Source: Candidatus Geothermarchaeum rappei (GTDB lineage Archaea; Thermoproteota; Nitrososphaeria; Geothermarchaeales; JDFR-13). From it: a DNA stretch of 64,000 nt. Numbering within the stretch: the first letter of the stretch is position 1; each line of letters starts with the position of its first letter. Under the pieces are notes generated by a model, which saw only the letters and a list, made by a program, of their open reading frames with translations, did no database searches and was not told the DNA's origin. The stretch spans positions 477,820 through 541,819 of the forward strand of contig MTMB02000001.1 in assembly GCA_002011085.2 (NCBI GenBank). Direction: 5' to 3'. Positions 59,099-64,000 of this stretch are shown in pieces. The position numbers and the translations under genes were made by a program.

Positions 59099-60037
59099 AT
59101 GCCTAAATACTGTAGACGTTGTAGGGTGAACAAGGCGGATGTGTATCTAACATACTCTAGAGAGTATCTATGCCTAGATTGTTTCAATAAGTTCTTCGAG
59201 AATAGGGTTAGGAAGACTGTGGAGAAGTATAGGATGTTTAGGGGAGATGTAGTGGGTGTGGGGCTAAGCGGTGGAAAGGATAGCGCCGCCCTTTTATACA
59301 GCCTTAAAAAGCTATATCCAAAGAAGAAGTTAGTAGCTATACACCTGCATCACGGTATTGGAGAATACTCGAGGGATAGTTATGAACAGGCTAGGAAGCT
59401 GAGCGAGATGCTGGGCGTGGAGCTCCATGTCTTCGACTATAAGAAGGAGCTGGGTATCACCATACCTGATGTAGAGTACACTCGGTATAAGAATAAAGTC
59501 TGTTCTGTATGTGGGATTATACGGAGATGGGCATTATCCAGGGCGGCTAAGGAGGTGGGTGTAGATGTACTGGCGACGGGCCATAACCTCGATGACTTGG
59601 TAGAGGTCATGTTAAACCTATTTATCACAGGTGAATTCGATCAGCTTAGGAGGCTTAAACCCGTGTTGCCCCCAGAGCATCCATCTCAGGTCTGGAAAGT
59701 CAAGCCCCTATTTAGGAGCCCTGAAATGGACAACTTCTTCTATGCCATGTACAATGATTTACCTGTTAAACGGGTAAGTTGCCCATATTATAATACCGCG
59801 CGTTCCATCAGGAGAAAACGCCTGCTTGATGAGTGGGAGAAAACGGAGAGAAATATAAAATTCCAGCTGCTATCGACTTTTACAAAGAAACTTATGCCAC
59901 TTATAAATGGAAAGGGGGATACGCCCTATAAAACCTGTAAGATATGTGGGGGGCCAAGCATGGGAGATGTTTGCTCCGCATGTAGAAGAATATCCATGAT
60001 AAAAGATGCTCTGGAAAGTGATGGAAAAGAGGGTTAA
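59099..60037 (+). CDS. tRNA 2-thiolation protein, TtcA/TtuA/NcsA family
   Basis: N-terminal CRRC...CLDC and C-terminal CKIC...CSAC; PP-loop VGVGLSGGKDSAALL; ATGHNLDD. Confidence 0.9.
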   Translation: MPKYCRRCRVNKADVYLTYSREYLCLDCFNKFFENRVRKTVEKYRMFRGDVVGVGLSGGKDSAALLYSLKKLYPKKKLVAIHLHHGIGEYSRDSYEQARKLSEMLGVELHVFDYKKELGITIPDVEYTRYKNKVCSVCGIIRRWALSRAAKEVGVDVLATGHNLDDLVEVMLNLFITGEFDQLRRLKPVLPPEHPSQVWKVKPLFRSPEMDNFFYAMYNDLPVKRVSCPYYNTARSIRRKRLLDEWEKTERNIKFQLLSTFTKKLMPLINGKGDTPYKTCKICGGPSMGDVCSACRRISMIKDALESDGKEG

Positions 60038-60092
60038 ATAAGAGTCATATATATATCAATACCCCACTATATACGCATCAATCCAGTCAAAA

Positions 60093-60182
60093 ACTATTCT
60101 CCCAGAGAATAGTAGGTTGCCCCAGTTCATCTGGCAGCCACTTCAATAGCTATACCTGTGCGAACGGTAGCCCCAGGCTATC
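60093..60182. other. Cluster of three hairpins in an intergenic region (candidate structured RNA)
   Basis: 60093-60113 ACTATTCTC-CCA-GAGAATAGT; 60115-60139 GGTTG(CC)CCAG-TTCAT-CTGGCAGCC; 60166-60182 GGTAGCC-CCA-GGCTATC. Confidence 0.35.
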
Positions 60183-60286
60183 ATGGGGGGGTTAAGCCTA
60201 TGCATGTGTCCAAGGAAAATTATATTAACCATATGCATATTTCTTTCTTTAATTCGGTGGTAAATTAAAACCCGTGAAGGAGGCGG

Positions 60287-61189
60287 TTGGAGATAGTGGG
60301 ATTGGAGCCCCTTTATATCGGTGCGAGCTTCGCGTTTACAGCAGCAATTTTCTTTTCATTAAGTAGCGTTGCTACGAGGAGAGGAGTGCTACACGGATAT
60401 GTATATTCTACAGTACTGATATCAATCCTGATAGGTATCCCCATGTACTTATTTGCTGCATTACTTTTCCATGAGATAGATAATGTACCTATGCTTACCT
60501 TAGAGACTATCCTACCCTTTATACTGGCTGGGATAATCCACTTTGTAATAGGGAGATATATCCTGTATTCCTCTGTTCACTATATCGGGGCCTCATCAAC
60601 GATGCCTATAGTTGCTACAAGCAATGTATTCTCAGCATTTATCGCGATACCCATTTTAAGAGAAACAGTTACCCCATTTAAGGTTCTAGGCTTGGTTACA
60701 GCCGCCATTGGAATCGGGTTAATCGCCTCTATGAGTCTAAATATAAAGGGGTTTAAGAAGGGAGTTGTACTAGCATTCTCATCCGCCTTAGTATTTTCCT
60801 CCTCGGCATTAATCGTGAGATACGGTCTAATCGTATTTAACTCTCCGATACTAGGAGTACTAATATCCTATCTATCCGCTTTACCAGTATACATCTCACT
60901 ACTATCGACAAAGGTCATGAGGAGGGAGATGAACGATATTCCACGTAAGACCCTCACCTATATTCTCGTCTCAGGAGTCCTCGTTAACTTCGGGCAGTTA
61001 TTTAGATATCTCGCTCTCAACCTGATAGAGGTTAGCGTCGCCTCGCCACTGATCTCAACTATCCCTATATTGACAATCATATTCTCATATCTGATAAACA
61101 GGGACATTGAAATAATCAACATTAGAAACTTTCTAGCGTCGATCATAATATTCATTGGGATAATTCTGGTAATAATGGGCTCAACATAA
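60287..61189 (+). CDS. EamA/DMT-family transporter
   Basis: About 10 TM helices in two repeats; GRYILYSSVHYIGASSTMPIVATSNVFSAFIAIPILRE. Confidence 0.85.
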   Translation: MEIVGLEPLYIGASFAFTAAIFFSLSSVATRRGVLHGYVYSTVLISILIGIPMYLFAALLFHEIDNVPMLTLETILPFILAGIIHFVIGRYILYSSVHYIGASSTMPIVATSNVFSAFIAIPILRETVTPFKVLGLVTAAIGIGLIASMSLNIKGFKKGVVLAFSSALVFSSSALIVRYGLIVFNSPILGVLISYLSALPVYISLLSTKVMRREMNDIPRKTLTYILVSGVLVNFGQLFRYLALNLIEVSVASPLISTIPILTIIFSYLINRDIEIINIRNFLASIIIFIGIILVIMGST

Positions 61190-61225
61190 TTAAAATATGA
61201 TAGTGGAGGGTTTCCACCATGAAAA

Positions 61226-62338
61226 CTATTTACTCGCTAGTTTCTCAAGGCTTCTCCTCAAGGCATATATCGTGGGAACAACAAATCTCTCTCTAGCCGT
61301 ATATCCCATATGACCAATTCTAATCCCATTTATCTTGATAAGCCATGTAGATGATATTAATATCCCATATTCCTCCCTAATGTTCTTGATAACTTCAACG
61401 AAGTTGATGTCCTTAGGCAGCTCCGCCACAGTCACTGTTGGGCTGGCGCAATCTTCATCTGGTATGAGCTTCAGGCCCATGTCAGCAACTTCTTGTTTAA
61501 CCAATGTAGAGATCCTATAATGACGTTTCTCAACGTTTTTAATACCTTCCTCTAAAACTATGTCAGCAGCTTTTTCAAGGGCTATAACCAGGGGTGTCGA
61601 TATTGATATCGGATAAGGATGCATAGGCCATAGATCAATGTAGTGTCTCCACATACCTAAATCAAGGGCGAATGACTTTGGCTTTCGTCTCTTAAGATCA
61701 GAATAATCCCACAGTTTCTCGCTGACCATGAATGGGACGACGCCATTTATCGCCCCCAACGCCTTTGAAGAATACCCTATACATAAGTCGACGTTCCACT
61801 CGTCACATTTTAATTCCAACGCCCCGTAGGAGGAGATTGCATCTACAAAAAAGAATGTATCCTCCGGTATAATGCTAGATATTTCCCCTATGTCCTCCAA
61901 AACACCTGTCGAGGTCTCATTGTGTACAACCATAACCGCCTTCGGCTTGATGGCTTTAATAGCATACTCTATCTCCTTCAGGTCGGTTCTCTTTCCATAT
62001 TTCTCGGGGGCAACTTGATATGTCTTCGCCCCATGTATCTCAGCGATCTCCCTAAACCTATCTATGAAGAAGCCCTTGTTTATAACTAGGAAGTTGTCCC
62101 CAGGTTCAAGCACAGTGCTTATACCCATCTCCACGACAGACGTCCCTGCCCCAGGATAGATATGTACCTGTTGCCTAGTTCCGAATATCTTCTTTAGCTT
62201 ATCAATCACCCTAAAGTATATTTTAACCCATTCATCTCCATAGTGTGCCATGATCTTTGATGTAAGACTCATCTGCGCCTCAGGATACGGCTCAACAGGA
62301 CCGGGTATCATTAGAAAAGGAGGGTCGAACTCAGTCAT
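61226..62338 (-). CDS. Class V aminotransferase (alanine-glyoxylate/serine-pyruvate-like)
   Basis: MIPGPVEPYPEAQMSLTSKIMAHYGDEW; FFVDAISSYGALELKCDEWNVDLCIGYSSKALGA. Confidence 0.88.
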   Translation of the reverse strand: MTEFDPPFLMIPGPVEPYPEAQMSLTSKIMAHYGDEWVKIYFRVIDKLKKIFGTRQQVHIYPGAGTSVVEMGISTVLEPGDNFLVINKGFFIDRFREIAEIHGAKTYQVAPEKYGKRTDLKEIEYAIKAIKPKAVMVVHNETSTGVLEDIGEISSIIPEDTFFFVDAISSYGALELKCDEWNVDLCIGYSSKALGAINGVVPFMVSEKLWDYSDLKRRKPKSFALDLGMWRHYIDLWPMHPYPISISTPLVIALEKAADIVLEEGIKNVEKRHYRISTLVKQEVADMGLKLIPDEDCASPTVTVAELPKDINFVEVIKNIREEYGILISSTWLIKINGIRIGHMGYTARERFVVPTIYALRRSLEKLASK

Positions 62339-62403
62339 TTTAAATCAAATTAAATAAATATGGTTACAACCCTTAATAAGGTAGATTATAACTGGTGGAG
62401 GGA

Positions 62404-63522
62404 TTAGCTTATCCTCTCCACCTTCACATCCATTTCTTCTAGATACCCCATGAACATCCTATAAAGCCTATCATCCATACCCACATATTCAGGTGGATAT
62501 AATCCAGATGAATCTATTTCTCCCCTGTATCCGAGTAGGATCATTGCTACGGCAGTACTCCCAGTCACGATAGACATTCCTGAAAACCTCCGCTTCTCAT
62601 CAAATGACTGCTGAAGTAGATATTCCCGTTTCATATCATCCTTCTCACCGAGTATATAGAGGATCACCCTGTCTCTAAATCTATTCTCCATAGATGTCTC
62701 CAAGATTTCTGCAAGAACTTCTATGGGCTTAACGACAGTTTCTCCAACCCTAATATCTTTATAGCTTAGTAGCCCGAGCCATTTGAGGAACCTCATTAAA
62801 AATACATGGCCTCTATATCTTAATGTAAACTCCTTCATATTAGGGACATGCGACATGGTCTTTAATAGACTTCTTAATCCATCACTGGCGAAATACTCCA
62901 TCTCACCAACCCCAGGTATATGGATCATGCCTGTAGTCTCAAGTGGATCGACTTCAGCGACTTCCCCATCTATGATTATCCTAGCAGGCCTGATATACTC
63001 CTCAAGTAAGTCTATGGGAGACCATGTCAAAGCCATGCCTAGGAATTCGTCTGGCTTATATGATATCCCCCCGACGTATATCTCTATCTTATCCGCTCCC
63101 CCTAAATCTCTATCTAGATGTGCTGCTATGACGTTTGATAAGCCTGGGGCGACTCCAGCATCAGGCATATACAAGACATTATGTTTTTCAGCGATCTCTC
63201 CAAGCCTCCACATATCTTCTGGATAGAATGATATGTCAATGATATTCTTACCATTCTCCAGTATGTTCACAAGCCCCCTGTAGGCTATCGAACCGGGTAA
63301 CGCGGTTAGAACCCAATCAACATCCCTAGTCATATCACGAACATCGTTTTTATCAAGTATATCGCCCCTCCTCGTCTCAAAACCATCTTTGAAATACTCC
63401 AGTTTCCTTGGGTCGATATCTGCTATAGCTATATTAAGCCCAGCATCCCTCAGTTTCTCCGCCATATAAATACCTATCCTCCCAGCTCCCACCAGTAATA
63501 TATCGGCCATAAGAATCCCCAC
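62404..63522 (-). CDS. Saccharopine dehydrogenase-like oxidoreductase
   Basis: ILLVGAGRIGIYMAEKLRDAGLNIAIADIDPRKLEYF; MPDAGVAPGLSNVIAAHLDRDLGGADKIEIYVGG. Confidence 0.87.
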   Translation of the reverse strand: MGILMADILLVGAGRIGIYMAEKLRDAGLNIAIADIDPRKLEYFKDGFETRRGDILDKNDVRDMTRDVDWVLTALPGSIAYRGLVNILENGKNIIDISFYPEDMWRLGEIAEKHNVLYMPDAGVAPGLSNVIAAHLDRDLGGADKIEIYVGGISYKPDEFLGMALTWSPIDLLEEYIRPARIIIDGEVAEVDPLETTGMIHIPGVGEMEYFASDGLRSLLKTMSHVPNMKEFTLRYRGHVFLMRFLKWLGLLSYKDIRVGETVVKPIEVLAEILETSMENRFRDRVILYILGEKDDMKREYLLQQSFDEKRRFSGMSIVTGSTAVAMILLGYRGEIDSSGLYPPEYVGMDDRLYRMFMGYLEEMDVKVERIS

Positions 63523-63593
63523 GAAAAAATCAGTATAAAATATCTATTATCACAGGGGATTATAATTTAATAGAGGTTTTACGGTGGTCTCAG

Positions 63594-64000
63594 TTGCAGT
63601 GTAAAAGGTTTGGAAAAACCGATATGAAGTTTAGTGTTATTGGGTTAGGTGCTTGGCAGGCTGGTATGAAGAGCTGGGGGAAAAACTATACTATTGAGGA
63701 TGTTATGAAGGCAATTGAAACCGCGTTTGAGGAGGGAATAAACTTTGTGGATACCGCGGAGATATATGGCGGGGGTAGGTCGGAGGAGGTTCTTGGCCGT
63801 GTCCTTAGGGCCTGGGGAGACAGTATATTTGTAGCGACTAAGGTCTCTGGATATAATGCTAGGCCGGGTAGGATCGAGAAGTCTCTAAAAGCGAGTTTAA
63901 GGAGGCTGAATAGACGATGTGTAGACCTATATCAGGTTCACTGGCCTCCCAGCATATACACCTCTCTTCCAAAAGTTGCTAGGGAGCTAGAGATGCTTGT
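63594..64000 (+). CDS. Aldo/keto reductase, 3'-truncated by window end (not in supplied ORF track)
   Basis: Translation MQCKRFGKTDMKFSVIGLGAWQAGMKSWGKNY...GINFVDTAEIYGGGRSEEVLGRVL...VDLYQVHWPP; TTG start likely. Confidence 0.85.
   Translation, partial: MQCKRFGKTDMKFSVIGLGAWQAGMKSWGKNYTIEDVMKAIETAFEEGINFVDTAEIYGGGRSEEVLGRVLRAWGDSIFVATKVSGYNARPGRIEKSLKASLRRLNRRCVDLYQVHWPPSIYTSLPKVARELEML

Overview
The window looks like a chromosomal segment of a hyperthermophilic archaeon, probably Thermoproteota/Crenarchaeota (inferred from gene content, no search run). Its centre (~19.9-39.8 kb) is a CRISPR-Cas island. Three arrays (40, 18 and 7 copies of GAATCTCACATAGAGAGTTGAAAG) lie in the same orientation, each behind a nearly identical leader of about 114 bp. 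They separate an adaptation/processing module (csa1-cas1-cas2-cas4-cas6) from a type III effector operon, III-D-like: a Csm2-like small subunit, six RAMP proteins, Cas10 with HD and GGDD, and a 102-aa unknown. Divergent to that operon are a CARF-HEPN Csx1-like gene and a CARF/wHTH gene. No type I effector gene is present in the window. Housekeeping and metabolic content includes: a cytochrome c maturation cluster (ccmF, C, D-like, E, A, B); separate IPCT and DIPPS genes for di-inositol-phosphate synthesis; a cluster matching the archaeal modified mevalonate pathway (IPK, UbiX, aconitase-X small and large, UbiD); hydantoinase A/B; several aminotransferases, FAD oxidoreductases and transporters; and an initiator tRNA-Met with encoded CCA. 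Main leads: (1) a repeat-like hairpin covering the cas6 ribosome-binding region, possibly Cas6 autoregulation; (2) a spacer carrying a near-copy of the CRISPR repeat; (3) a 387-bp six-unit tandem duplication in array 1; (4) a truncated wHTH gene abutting array 3; (5) an unknown 102-aa protein in the type III operon; (6) a paired inverted-repeat operator candidate at two promoters; (7) a possible AUA start codon on a class III aminotransferase; (8) several small genes missed by the ORF track. All calls come from reading motifs and translations; no database searches were run.
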